From Woeseiaceae bacterium (GTDB lineage Bacteria > Pseudomonadota > Gammaproteobacteria > Steroidobacterales > Woeseiaceae), in assembly GCA_030065915.1 (NCBI GenBank), contig JASJCQ010000005.1:62001-126000 (forward strand): a stretch of 64,000 nt of DNA. The letters are read 5' to 3'. Made by a program: the position numbers and the translations under genes. The number at the start of each line of letters is the position of its first letter. Position 1 is the stretch's first letter. The notes below the pieces were generated by a model. That model did not search any database. It worked only from the letters and a program-made list of their open reading frames with translations, and was not told the origin of the DNA. Positions 1 through 8,913 of the stretch are shown one piece after another.

Positions 1-160
1 CCAGCCGTGTCTTGTAACGGGCGCGCTGGTCAAGTACCTCCCAGTTGGGCGTCTCGCCGGCACCGAGCTTGGCGAGCTCGGCAAGGATTTGGTCGCGCCG
101 GTCGGTCGAGTCCTTGAAACGGGTTTCGGCCTTGTCGATCTGCGAAATCAGAGTGCTCAT
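1..160 (-). CDS. Unrecognised protein, N-terminal part only
   Basis: The first 53 codons of a minus-strand gene that runs off the left edge. The ATG at 160 is preceded by a strong ribosome binding site (GGAGAGGTGAAGT). The visible peptide begins MSTLISQIDKAETRF and is charged and probably helical, with no signal peptide, ending near a short LDQRARYKTR stretch. It could be the leading helix of a carboxyltransferase-type or other soluble enzyme, but this is too little sequence to assign a family. The region between it and the plus-strand gene at 454 is divergent, so promoters for both should lie in 161-453. Confidence 0.6.
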   Translation of the reverse strand, partial: MSTLISQIDKAETRFKDSTDRRDQILAELAKLGAGETPNWEVLDQRARYKTRL

Positions 161-226
161 ACTTCACCTCTCCGGGGTACTGGCGGCCTAGCCGGTCCTG
201 CACGAGCCACCGACCCTACTTTGTGC

Positions 227-255
227 TTGACACGTTTATAGGTCGTTACTACCTA
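227..255 (+). promoter_or_regulatory. Possible sigma-70 promoter
   Basis: A consensus TTGACA (227-232) is followed after 17 nt by TACCTA (250-255), a poor -10 match; TTATAG lies a few bases further on. It sits in a locally AT-richer patch of the divergent gap upstream of the GGDEF/EAL gene. Weak evidence, because only the -35 box is good. Confidence 0.3.
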
Positions 256-453
256 CTTATAGCGGAATTTGAGGGTCGATCGCCTCATCTGTTGCAAAAA
301 AAGCACCTGCTTTTCCTTCTTTGTCGCAAGTGGTTTGGATTTTCCGTCCCGGCGTGATCTGCGCCCCCCGATGCCGGCTCGCCGATTCAGCCCTCAAGGT
401 TCGTCGCCGGCATCCGATAACTACCCTGAATCCTTAAGGAAACCGGCAGACGC

Positions 454-2655
454 ATGCGTACGAAGCGAATCGAGAATTATCTCGACATCGGATCGTTGAA
501 CCTGTTTTCGCGACAGATCGTGGAAACGCTGGGCAACGTCATATCGGTCGCGATACACGACTCCGCCGGCCAGCTCGTCTGGGCCGGCCCCGATAGCGAT
601 GCCCGCGATTGCTGGGCCGTATCCCCCTTCCTGAGAGAACCTGTCCCTGGCATCGGCTTTTGCGAGCGCTTAAGCAACAACCACTTCGTCTATGTGTTCT
701 ACATAGGCGGCAGCGAGCGTGAGCACACTATGGGCACCGTTAGCATCCAGGTCGACGCGTCGCACCCGATGAGCCTCGAGTTCACGCACGAAGAAGTGGC
801 ACCGATCCTCGGGTGTATCGAACGCCAGCTGGAGATCAACTCGGAGCTGTCCTCGATACGACGAATGTCGAAGGAAGGACAACGCGGCCTCGAGCTTCTC
901 GTCAAGTTCGATGAGCTCGATGACAAGGAACCGCTGGGTACGCAGATCGAACAGATGCTCGGGCGCTCGGCCAGGCATTTCCAGTCCGAGATGGCGGCGG
1001 TGCTGATGCCCGACCAGGGCGTTCAGGCGACATGGCCCGCGAGTCTTATGGCGGAAACATCGACGTCGCGCGCTGTGATGACGACGCTCGGCGGTCTCGT
1101 GACCGCCGCCAAGACCCATCGCAGAGTCCTGCTATCCGATGCCAACATCAAGATTCGCGTCGCCGCCGGTATTGCCAGCTCGGACCCGAAGGTGTTGTGT
1201 TGCCCGATCCTGAACGCCAAAGACGACGTGGTCGGCATCTTCACGCTCATACGTGAGGCGCGCTTCACGCGCGACGACGTGCGCCTGGCCAAGGCGATTT
1301 GCATCAAGATCCACGCGCTGGCAAAGGCGGCGAATCAGCTCCGCAAGACGCACTTCACGCGACACAACCTGCTGGACTACATCGACAAGACGCTCAAACA
1401 CGATCCCGAGCAGTCGCATGCACTGTTGTATGTCGACGTCGACAAGCTGCATGTCATCAATGATAAGTACGGGCACGTGGCCGGCGACCGGGTGATTGAC
1501 CATATCCAGGATGTTCTGGACGACTTTATCAACAAGAATGATGCGGTCTGTCACCTGTCAGGTGACTGTTTCGGGCTGTTTCTTCGCGGCGCCGATGAAG
1601 CATCCGTCGTTGACCGGGCGCAACTCATGCTGGACGCGATGTCGCGCGAGCGCGTGCGGTACGAAACCGTCAATATCGAGATCGCGGCGAGCATCGGCGT
1701 CGTCCTGTTGCCCAGCGTCGCGACCAATGGCGCGGCGGCACTGAACACAGCAGAGATGGCAGCTCGGTCTGCCAAGAGTCGCGGCGGCAACCGCTACGTC
1801 GTGTTTCAGGACGCCGACGCCAGTGTGGCGCAGCGCCGCACGGATCTCGATCAGGTCAACGACCTGCAGTATGCGTTGATCGAAGGGCGCTTCGCCCTGC
1901 ATGCGCAGCCGATCATGTCCTTGAAGGACGACGCAGGGCCTGCACGCTACGAGGTACTCATCCGCATGCTCGATGCGTCCGGCGAGACAATGCCGTCCGC
2001 CTCCTTCATCGAGTCGGCCGAACGCTACCAGATGATGTCGGCCATCGACCGATGGGTCATCAAGCAGACGCTCGACCAGCTGAGCAAAGCCGACAACATG
2101 GTCGAAGTGAACCTGTCGCGTTTCTGCATCAACGTCTCCGCGCAGTCACTCGCCGATGATGACTTCATCGACTTCGTCGAAACCTGCGTTTCGGAAAGTT
2201 GCATCTCACCGGATTCACTGTGTTTCGAGATCACGGAGACGGCCGTCGTCCGCAACCTCGAGCGCGCGCAGCGATTTATCCGGCGACTGCGCAGGATCGG
2301 TTGCATGGTCGCGCTCGACGATTTCGGCACGGGGTACTGTTCGTTCGCCTATCTCAAGGACCTGCCCGTCCATTACGTGAAGATCGACGGCGTGTTTGTG
2401 CGTGACATCCTTCAGAACCCGCTGTCGGAGGCCATCATCGCGTCGATGGTGGAGATCGCCAAGGTCATGCGGGCATCGACGATCGCAGAACACGTTGAGA
2501 ACGAGCTCATCTTCCAGCGCATGCAAAAGGCGGGCATCGACTACGCCCAGGGCTTTGGCGTCGGTCGCCCGGTACCGCTGGCAGACGTCCTGTTGCAGCT
2601 CGGGTCACCCATCCTGTTGGACGATGCCGAGGACAGTGTGTCGAACGCCGGATAG
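454..2655 (+). CDS. GAF-GGDEF-EAL protein with degenerate GGDEF, probable c-di-GMP phosphodiesterase
   Basis: A cytoplasmic c-di-GMP signalling protein of 733 aa with no membrane segment. An N-terminal sensory part (about 1-285, the later half GAF-like) is followed by a GGDEF domain (about 300-460) and an EAL domain (about 475-725). The GGDEF signature reads SGDCF (369-373), so the catalytic acidic residue is lost and cyclase activity is unlikely. The EAL domain reads EVL (500-502) but keeps the acidic residue, INVSAQ, EITET, DDFGTG (622-627), VKIDG, AEHVEN and QGFG, the usual metal and catalytic set. By family knowledge it should hydrolyse c-di-GMP, with GGDEF possibly acting as a GTP sensor. 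It stands alone, with about 240 nt before the next gene. AAGGA lies 12 nt before the ATG, a long spacing, so the start is moderately sure. Confidence 0.92.
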   Translation: MRTKRIENYLDIGSLNLFSRQIVETLGNVISVAIHDSAGQLVWAGPDSDARDCWAVSPFLREPVPGIGFCERLSNNHFVYVFYIGGSEREHTMGTVSIQVDASHPMSLEFTHEEVAPILGCIERQLEINSELSSIRRMSKEGQRGLELLVKFDELDDKEPLGTQIEQMLGRSARHFQSEMAAVLMPDQGVQATWPASLMAETSTSRAVMTTLGGLVTAAKTHRRVLLSDANIKIRVAAGIASSDPKVLCCPILNAKDDVVGIFTLIREARFTRDDVRLAKAICIKIHALAKAANQLRKTHFTRHNLLDYIDKTLKHDPEQSHALLYVDVDKLHVINDKYGHVAGDRVIDHIQDVLDDFINKNDAVCHLSGDCFGLFLRGADEASVVDRAQLMLDAMSRERVRYETVNIEIAASIGVVLLPSVATNGAAALNTAEMAARSAKSRGGNRYVVFQDADASVAQRRTDLDQVNDLQYALIEGRFALHAQPIMSLKDDAGPARYEVLIRMLDASGETMPSASFIESAERYQMMSAIDRWVIKQTLDQLSKADNMVEVNLSRFCINVSAQSLADDDFIDFVETCVSESCISPDSLCFEITETAVVRNLERAQRFIRRLRRIGCMVALDDFGTGYCSFAYLKDLPVHYVKIDGVFVRDILQNPLSEAIIASMVEIAKVMRASTIAEHVENELIFQRMQKAGIDYAQGFGVGRPVPLADVLLQLGSPILLDDAEDSVSNAG

Positions 2656-2893
2656 ACATACACGGGTTCCCGGCACGCACACTTTGGCGATAATCGAGTG
2701 CGGCAGGGTTTCCAAATCACCCAGGAATTGTGGCCCGTGCTGCGCGATCGTGAACAGGCGGCAACTCCCGACTTGCCCAATACACTCGCTGCCAGGCTAT
2801 CGAACGGAGAATTGAAGTGCCTATGATTGCTGCGCTCCTTGATTGATTCGTCCCACTTGCAGTTCCGCGCCTGCAGGCGTAGATGATAGGTGT

Positions 2894-4312
2894 ATGCACG
2901 AGCGCCCTGCTTCCGGCTCCAACCCGCCAGCTCTCAACCGCAAGAAGAAGCGGCCCTGGCACCGACGCATGCCCGCCGGCCTGTCTTATGCAGGTGAACC
3001 TGTCGCGGCCGACTACGTGCGTTTCCTTGCCGACACGACCTGGGTCGACGCGGAGGGTGTCAGCCACAGCGAGCAGGTGATTTTCGACACCGTATTCGAC
3101 ACGATTCGTCGAGCTCGGCGACTCGTCCTGCTTGACGTGTTCCTGTACAACGATTTCGAGATGCACATCGAAGCCCCCTACAGATCGTTGGCGCGCGAGC
3201 TGACTGACGCACTGCTCGAGCAGAAAGAAAAGCATCCGGACATCACTATCGTTGTCATCACGGACCCGATCAACACCGTCTACGGATCGATCCGGAACAC
3301 GTTCTTTGAGTCACTTGAGGCGGCCGGTATTCGTGTCGTCATTACTGACCTTGCCGCTCTGCGAGACAGCAACCCCTTTTACTCGTTCCTGTGGCGTTGC
3401 TTCGTCAAACCCCTCGGCAACGCAGGACGCGGCAGGCTAGGCAACCCATTCGACCCGGAAGGAAGAGTCACGCTCAGAAGCTATCTTACGATGCTCAACT
3501 GCAAGGCGAACCATCGAAAAGTCGTCGTCTGTGACGACGGAGACACGCTGGTCGGGCTCGTTACTTCCGCTAACCCGCATGATGCGAGCAGCGCCAACTC
3601 TAACGTCGCCGTCTGCTTCGCAGGGCAGGCGGCTCGGGATCTCCTGGTTAGCGAGAATGCGGTGCTCGCGTTCTCAGGCCACGACGGGATAACGGTGCCG
3701 AGAGTGCGGCCGGCTGAAGACGCTTCGAACACGGTCCAGGTGCTCACCGAGCGGGCGATCAAGACCGCTGCACTGTCGATCATCGACAACATGACAGAAG
3801 ATGGAGAGATCGACATCGCGACGTTCTACCTGTCGGATCGGGACATCATCGCCGCATTGAAGCGCGCAAAGCGACGCGGTGTCACCATGCACATCGTGCT
3901 CGACCCGAACAAGAACGCGTTCGGCTATGACAAACACGGTATACCAAACCTTCCAGTCGCCGCAGAGCTCACGCGTGAAAACATCGACATACGCTGGTAT
4001 CACACCCATGACGAACAGTGTCATTTCAAGATGCTGCTTGCCGACGACGGCCACGGCGAAGCTCAATTGCTGCTAGGCTCCGCCAACCTGACCCGTCGCA
4101 ACCTGGACGACTTCAATCTCGAGACGAACGTCCTCGTTAAAGGTCAGCACTCATTGGCAGCGATTAGAGACGCGCAGGTATTCTTCAGAACGCTGTGGAG
4201 TAACGGACAAAGTCGGGGGCACACGGCAGCCTACGAACACTACCGAAGCGAATCGCTGCTGAAGAAAGGCCTGTATCGATTCATGGAGGCGTCAGGGTTT
4301 AGCGGGTTCTAG
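2894..4312 (+). CDS. Phospholipase D superfamily (cardiolipin synthase-like) protein
   Basis: A 472-aa enzyme with two HKD motifs, HRKVVVCD (207-214) and HFKMLLAD (377-384), each followed by a GSAN or SANP-type turn. This is the paired arrangement of PLD-family phosphodiesterases and transphosphatidylases such as cardiolipin synthases. No N-terminal membrane helices are visible, unlike Cls of E. coli, which makes it closer to ClsB/ClsC-like soluble or peripheral enzymes. The reaction is inferred: transfer or hydrolysis on phospholipid head groups. I chose the ATG at 2894; the frame is open upstream to a TTG at 2843, but those codons look non-coding. It lies 53 nt before the GH31 gene, possibly co-transcribed, with no obvious functional link. 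Confidence 0.88.
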   Translation: MHERPASGSNPPALNRKKKRPWHRRMPAGLSYAGEPVAADYVRFLADTTWVDAEGVSHSEQVIFDTVFDTIRRARRLVLLDVFLYNDFEMHIEAPYRSLARELTDALLEQKEKHPDITIVVITDPINTVYGSIRNTFFESLEAAGIRVVITDLAALRDSNPFYSFLWRCFVKPLGNAGRGRLGNPFDPEGRVTLRSYLTMLNCKANHRKVVVCDDGDTLVGLVTSANPHDASSANSNVAVCFAGQAARDLLVSENAVLAFSGHDGITVPRVRPAEDASNTVQVLTERAIKTAALSIIDNMTEDGEIDIATFYLSDRDIIAALKRAKRRGVTMHIVLDPNKNAFGYDKHGIPNLPVAAELTRENIDIRWYHTHDEQCHFKMLLADDGHGEAQLLLGSANLTRRNLDDFNLETNVLVKGQHSLAAIRDAQVFFRTLWSNGQSRGHTAAYEHYRSESLLKKGLYRFMEASGFSGF

Positions 4313-4365
4313 AAATCCAACTCGCGGTCCACACAACGCCGACAGTTCAACAAGCTGAGGTTCTG

Positions 4366-6717
4366 ATGGCCATGCTGATACCACGACACCTGCTGCTGGT
4401 TCCGTTCCTGATACTGTTGACCGCTTCATGCGAGCGGCAGGCGTTCCGCGCGGATGATCGTGCGTACTACATCGAGTCGGCGGACGGTGCGAGAACGCTT
4501 CGAGTGGCGTGGTATGGCGACACGATGCTGCGCCTGCAGACCGCGCACGATGATGAGCCCTGGCTGCCTGACGACCACTACGAGATGGTGCAGACCCATG
4601 ACTGGGCCAGCGACATCAAAGTGGGGGTGACGGACAGACACATTGTTATGGGCTCCCCCTCGCTCGAAGTCGCTGTTGATCGCAGGACCCTCGCCGCGCG
4701 GTTTTCCCTGCGCGGCGATGCTAGACCGGTGTTGCAGGAGCAGGCTGGCGTAAGCCGGGACGGTGACGTACGCATCGTTCGATTCGAACCGAACGATTCG
4801 GAGCGCTTCACCGGGTTGGGTCACGGCTATTTCGCGCGTGCCGATAGCCTCGAGCTCACCGGTACGGTGATCGAACGCAACTACGGCAAGGTCCCGATCG
4901 AACAGGCGCCGCTGATCGTCCCGTTCTACCTGTCCAGCCTGGGTTACGGCGTTTTCCTGAACAGCACGTTCCCGAATCGCTTCGTCATGAATGCCGAAGG
5001 CAGCTACAGCATGGCGATAGACACGCATGGCTTCGACGCCCAGATGGACTACTTCTTCATCGGTGGCCCGGAACTGCAGGATGTGCTCGACCGCTACACC
5101 CAGCTCACCGGCCGGCCCAGGCTGCCAATGAAGGCCATGTTCGGTTTGCAGCTGTCCGACAAGGGTCATGACCACAACTCCGAGACGCCTTCGGACCAGC
5201 AATGGTGGCAAGACAAGATAACGGAGCACCGTGACGCCGGCCTGCCACTCGATCATGTCGTCAACGACAACCGATGGCGTGCTGCCGGTGGCAAGCGCTG
5301 CGAGTCGAAGATCGAATGGGATCCTGAGCGCTACCCCGATCCGGCAGCGTGGAAAAACTGGCTTGACGAGCAGGGTCTTGTTGCGACGCTCGACTTCAAT
5401 CGTTGCATCGCCCGTTTCTCGGACGGCTGGGACCCGGCGTTCAATCTGCCGCCGATCGACAATATCGAGTTCGCAGACAGCGCACCGGACCTGACCAACG
5501 CCGATTTCCGCAATTGGTTCTGGCGGATCTTCTACGAGAAATCCCTGGATCCGTCGCTCGCGTTCCCCGGCGATGCGCTCTGGATCGATGAGTTTGACGA
5601 GCAGGGGGCGGCGCCTTTGGACATCGTGCTCGCCAACGGCCGCAGCTCGGCTGAGATGCGCAACTACTGGTTCTTCCTCATCGCAAAGGCGCTGGTGGCG
5701 GACGGTTGGGACAGGTCCGACATCGACCGACGACCGTTCGTCTGGGTGCGCGGCATGACGGCCGGAGCGCAGCGCTATGCCACCCTGTGGAGCGGCGACA
5801 TCAAACCGAACGACGAGGACATGGCGGCGCAGGTACGCGCCATGCAACTGGCGGGCCTCGCGGGTTTCCCCTACTGGGGTCACGACGCGGGCGGTTTTTT
5901 CGATTGGGATAAGGGCGTCGGGCCCGATGAGTCCCTGTATCAACGATGGGCAATGGCATTCGGCAGTTTTGCGCCGGTCTGGAAACCGCACGGCATGGGC
6001 CAATCGCGCTGGCCGGTCGACCGCAGCAAAGACAGCCTGGCCACGGCGCTGGACTATGCACGCCTGCGGTATGCGCTGATGCCTTACCTGTACTCTGCCG
6101 CTCACGAGGCGGCGGAATCGGGTCTGCCGATCACCCGCCCGATGCTGCTTGAATATCCGGGCGCTGAAGAGGCCTGGCAACACGACCTTCAGTACTTCTT
6201 CGGACCCGACCTGCTTGTAATAGCGCCGGTCAACAACGCGGACGCGCAAGCCTGGCTCCCGGCAGGTGACTGGTATTCCTTGTGGGATGGACACCACTAC
6301 CCGGGCAACCAGGTCGTTAACCTGCAAGATGACAAGAACGTCATGCCGATCCTGGCCCGGGGCGGCGCAATCATACCCAGGCGCGAGTACGCAAAGAGTA
6401 CGGCATTCATCGACAAGACCAGGCTCATCATCGATGTCTACACCGGTGCGGACGGTGAGTATCGACTGGTTGAGGACGACGATCGCACGGAGGCCTACCG
6501 CGATGGAGAACGGCGGATTACGTGGCTACGCTACGATGATGCGAAGCGAGAACTGACCATAGAAGCCGCCGACGGCGACTACGCCGGAGCGCCGGAATAC
6601 CGCGACATAACCGTCAACGTTATCGAGCCAGGAAGCCGGCAGACGATCCCAACACGAAGGGCCTCCGTCAAGCGTACCGAGCGCGTCCAGCTGCGAGAAG
6701 AACCGGGCTCCGAATGA
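4366..6717 (+). CDS. Glycoside hydrolase family 31 lipoprotein (alpha-glucosidase/alpha-xylosidase-like)
   Basis: A 783-aa exported hydrolase. The N-terminus is hydrophobic and ends in LTASC, a lipobox, so the mature protein should be anchored in the periplasm or outer membrane. An N-terminal beta-sandwich (about 30-260) precedes the GH31 barrel (about 260-600) and C-terminal beta domains. WIDEFDE at 406-412 supplies the likely nucleophile Asp408, and WSGD at 475-478 the likely acid/base Asp478; GHDAGGF follows as expected for GH31. By family it cleaves alpha-linked glucosides or xylosides, but the exact sugar cannot be read from the sequence. GAGG six bases before the ATG supports the start. 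No transporter or regulator for the product is adjacent. Confidence 0.9.
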   Translation: MAMLIPRHLLLVPFLILLTASCERQAFRADDRAYYIESADGARTLRVAWYGDTMLRLQTAHDDEPWLPDDHYEMVQTHDWASDIKVGVTDRHIVMGSPSLEVAVDRRTLAARFSLRGDARPVLQEQAGVSRDGDVRIVRFEPNDSERFTGLGHGYFARADSLELTGTVIERNYGKVPIEQAPLIVPFYLSSLGYGVFLNSTFPNRFVMNAEGSYSMAIDTHGFDAQMDYFFIGGPELQDVLDRYTQLTGRPRLPMKAMFGLQLSDKGHDHNSETPSDQQWWQDKITEHRDAGLPLDHVVNDNRWRAAGGKRCESKIEWDPERYPDPAAWKNWLDEQGLVATLDFNRCIARFSDGWDPAFNLPPIDNIEFADSAPDLTNADFRNWFWRIFYEKSLDPSLAFPGDALWIDEFDEQGAAPLDIVLANGRSSAEMRNYWFFLIAKALVADGWDRSDIDRRPFVWVRGMTAGAQRYATLWSGDIKPNDEDMAAQVRAMQLAGLAGFPYWGHDAGGFFDWDKGVGPDESLYQRWAMAFGSFAPVWKPHGMGQSRWPVDRSKDSLATALDYARLRYALMPYLYSAAHEAAESGLPITRPMLLEYPGAEEAWQHDLQYFFGPDLLVIAPVNNADAQAWLPAGDWYSLWDGHHYPGNQVVNLQDDKNVMPILARGGAIIPRREYAKSTAFIDKTRLIIDVYTGADGEYRLVEDDDRTEAYRDGERRITWLRYDDAKRELTIEAADGDYAGAPEYRDITVNVIEPGSRQTIPTRRASVKRTERVQLREEPGSE

Positions 6718-6865
6718 CCGCGCCATGTTTCAGGAATCGTCCCATGCATCGTCCTGTGCTGAGGTCTGCATAGACGCCAGACGCTGCACGCATTCGCCGA
6801 ACGTCGAATTGCCGCCGGCCTTGAGCTGCTACACAATCAGCCTGCGGTAGAACGGCAGGCGCATC

Positions 6866-8758
6866 ATGAGCAATTACAAGGACATGCACACGGCCTCCAT
6901 CGAGACGCCGGAAGAATTCTGGGCAGAGGCGGCCGCCGGAATCGACTGGGAGAAACCGTGGGACAGCGTCGTCGACAGTCCCGAGCCGCACATCTACCGG
7001 TGGTTTTCCGGCGGGAAGCTGAACACCTGCTACAACGCGCTGGACCGGCACGTGGAACGCGGCCGCGGCGACCAGGTTGCGGTTATCTACGACAGCGCTG
7101 TGACGGATACGCAGCGCAAGATCACCTACAAGCAGCTGCTCGACGATGTGAGCCGTTTTGCCGGTGCGCTGGCTGCCAACGGCGTCGAGAAAGGCGACCG
7201 GGTCATCATCTACATGCCGATGATCCCGGAGGCGATCGTCGCCGTGCTGGCCTGCGCGCGACTAGGCGCGGTGCACTCGGTCGTGTTCGGCGGCTTCGCG
7301 GCAGCAGAACTCGCAACGCGCATCGATGACGCAACGCCGAAGCTGATCGCCTCGGCCTCCTGCGGCATCGAGCCGTCGCGGCTCGTCGAGTACAAACCGC
7401 TGCTCGACGAGGCCATCGAGCTCGCGAGCCACAAGCCCGACCACTGCATTGTCTACCAACGACCGCAGGTCGAGGCGTCGATGATCGATGGCCGTGACGT
7501 CGACTGGAATGAGGCGATGCAGGCGTCTGAGCCGCACGACTGCGTAACGGTTGAAGCAACCGACCCGCTCTACCTGCTGTACACGTCCGGAACGACCGGC
7601 CAGCCTAAAGGCATCGTTCGGGACAATGGTGGCCACGCGGTTGCGCTCTACTGGACGATGAAGAACCTCTACGGCGTCGAACCGGGCGAGGTGTACTGGG
7701 CGGCGTCCGACATCGGCTGGGTCGTGGGTCATTCCTACATCATTTACGGCCCGCTGCTGCACGGCAATACGACAGTACTGTACGAGGGCAAACCGGTGGG
7801 CACACCGGATGCCGGCGCGTTCTGGCGGGTAGCCAGCGAACACAAGGTCGCGGCGATGTTCACCGCACCGACGGCGTTTCGAGCCATCAAGCAACAGGAC
7901 CCGAACGGCGAGCTGATCGGCAACTACGATCTGTCGAAGCTTAGAACGCTGTTCCTGGCCGGGGAGCGCTGCGACCCGGACACGCTGCACTGGGCCGAGG
8001 ACAAGCTCGGCGTGCCGGTCATCGATCACTGGTGGCAAACGGAAACCGGTTGGGCGATCGCAGCGAATTGCGTCGGCCTCGAGCTGTTGCCGGTCAAGGC
8101 AGGCTCGGTCGGTCCGGCGGTGCCGGGCTGGGATGTTCGAACGCTGCACAGCGATGGCAGTGACGTGGCTACTGGCGACGTGGGCGCGATCGCCTGCAAA
8201 CTGCCGCTGCCGCCCGGCACGCTGCCGGGACTGTGGAATGCGAAGGAGCGATTCATCGAATCCTACCTGTCGCGTTTCCCCGGCTACTACGAGACCGGCG
8301 ATGCAGGCTTCATCGACGCGGACGGCTACATCAACGTCATGTCTCGCACCGACGACGTCATCAACGTGGCGGGCCATCGCCTGTCGACGGGCGCGATCGA
8401 AGAGGTGCTCGCATCGCACCCGGACATCGCCGAGTGCGCCGTCATCGGCGCCGCGGACGAGATGAAGGGCCAGCTCCCATTGGGCTTCCTGGTCTTAAAA
8501 GCGGGCGTCGAACACGACCCGGAGAGCATTGTCAGCGACACGGTGAAGATGGTCCGCGAGCAGGTGGGCCCGGTCGCCGTGTTCAAGCAGGCCGTCGTCG
8601 TCGCCAGGCTGCCTAAGACCCGCTCCGGCAAGATCCTGAGAAGCACGATGCGGCGCATCGCCGACAACCAGGAGTACAAGACGCCCGCGACCATCGAGGA
8701 TCCGGCGGTTCTCAACGAAATCGCGGCAGCGCTGAAAACGATCGGTTACGCAGTCTAG
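6866..8758 (+). CDS. prpE: Propionyl-CoA synthetase PrpE
   Basis: A 630-aa acyl-CoA synthetase of the acetyl/propionyl-CoA synthetase branch. It activates propionate through an acyl-AMP intermediate to propionyl-CoA. The AMP-binding P-loop YTSGTTGQPKG is at 239-249, followed by the IVRDNGGH stretch typical of PrpE rather than Acs. WWQTETGW and the YETGDAG core motif are present, and the C-terminal PKTRSGK loop puts the adenylation lysine at 589. Length and motifs are complete. The other methylcitrate cycle genes (prpB, prpC, acnD) are not in this window, so it is a stand-alone locus here. It starts with ATG, with a weak purine-rich site upstream. Confidence 0.93.
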   Translation: MSNYKDMHTASIETPEEFWAEAAAGIDWEKPWDSVVDSPEPHIYRWFSGGKLNTCYNALDRHVERGRGDQVAVIYDSAVTDTQRKITYKQLLDDVSRFAGALAANGVEKGDRVIIYMPMIPEAIVAVLACARLGAVHSVVFGGFAAAELATRIDDATPKLIASASCGIEPSRLVEYKPLLDEAIELASHKPDHCIVYQRPQVEASMIDGRDVDWNEAMQASEPHDCVTVEATDPLYLLYTSGTTGQPKGIVRDNGGHAVALYWTMKNLYGVEPGEVYWAASDIGWVVGHSYIIYGPLLHGNTTVLYEGKPVGTPDAGAFWRVASEHKVAAMFTAPTAFRAIKQQDPNGELIGNYDLSKLRTLFLAGERCDPDTLHWAEDKLGVPVIDHWWQTETGWAIAANCVGLELLPVKAGSVGPAVPGWDVRTLHSDGSDVATGDVGAIACKLPLPPGTLPGLWNAKERFIESYLSRFPGYYETGDAGFIDADGYINVMSRTDDVINVAGHRLSTGAIEEVLASHPDIAECAVIGAADEMKGQLPLGFLVLKAGVEHDPESIVSDTVKMVREQVGPVAVFKQAVVVARLPKTRSGKILRSTMRRIADNQEYKTPATIEDPAVLNEIAAALKTIGYAV

Positions 8759-8913
8759 GCCCGCGCTGCTCCGGCACTGGCCGCACGCATAGCCGCGCCA
8801 TTTGCCATGCCTCTTTTGCACCTGCACGTATACGCACTATCCACATGCGTCCCCGGCTGACTCCTCGCCGGCAGCCGCTACAATGAAAATACAAGTAGCC
8901 GTGAGCGACGTCG

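Noticed and set aside
4426..6327. 633-codon open frame on the minus strand opposite the GH31 gene
   Set aside because: It lies wholly inside a well-supported gene, has no domain and is Arg/Val-rich, as expected for an antisense shadow in GC-rich DNA.
7262..8419. 385-codon minus-strand frame opposite prpE
   Set aside because: Antisense shadow of a gene with all expected family motifs; no ribosome site or recognisable domain.
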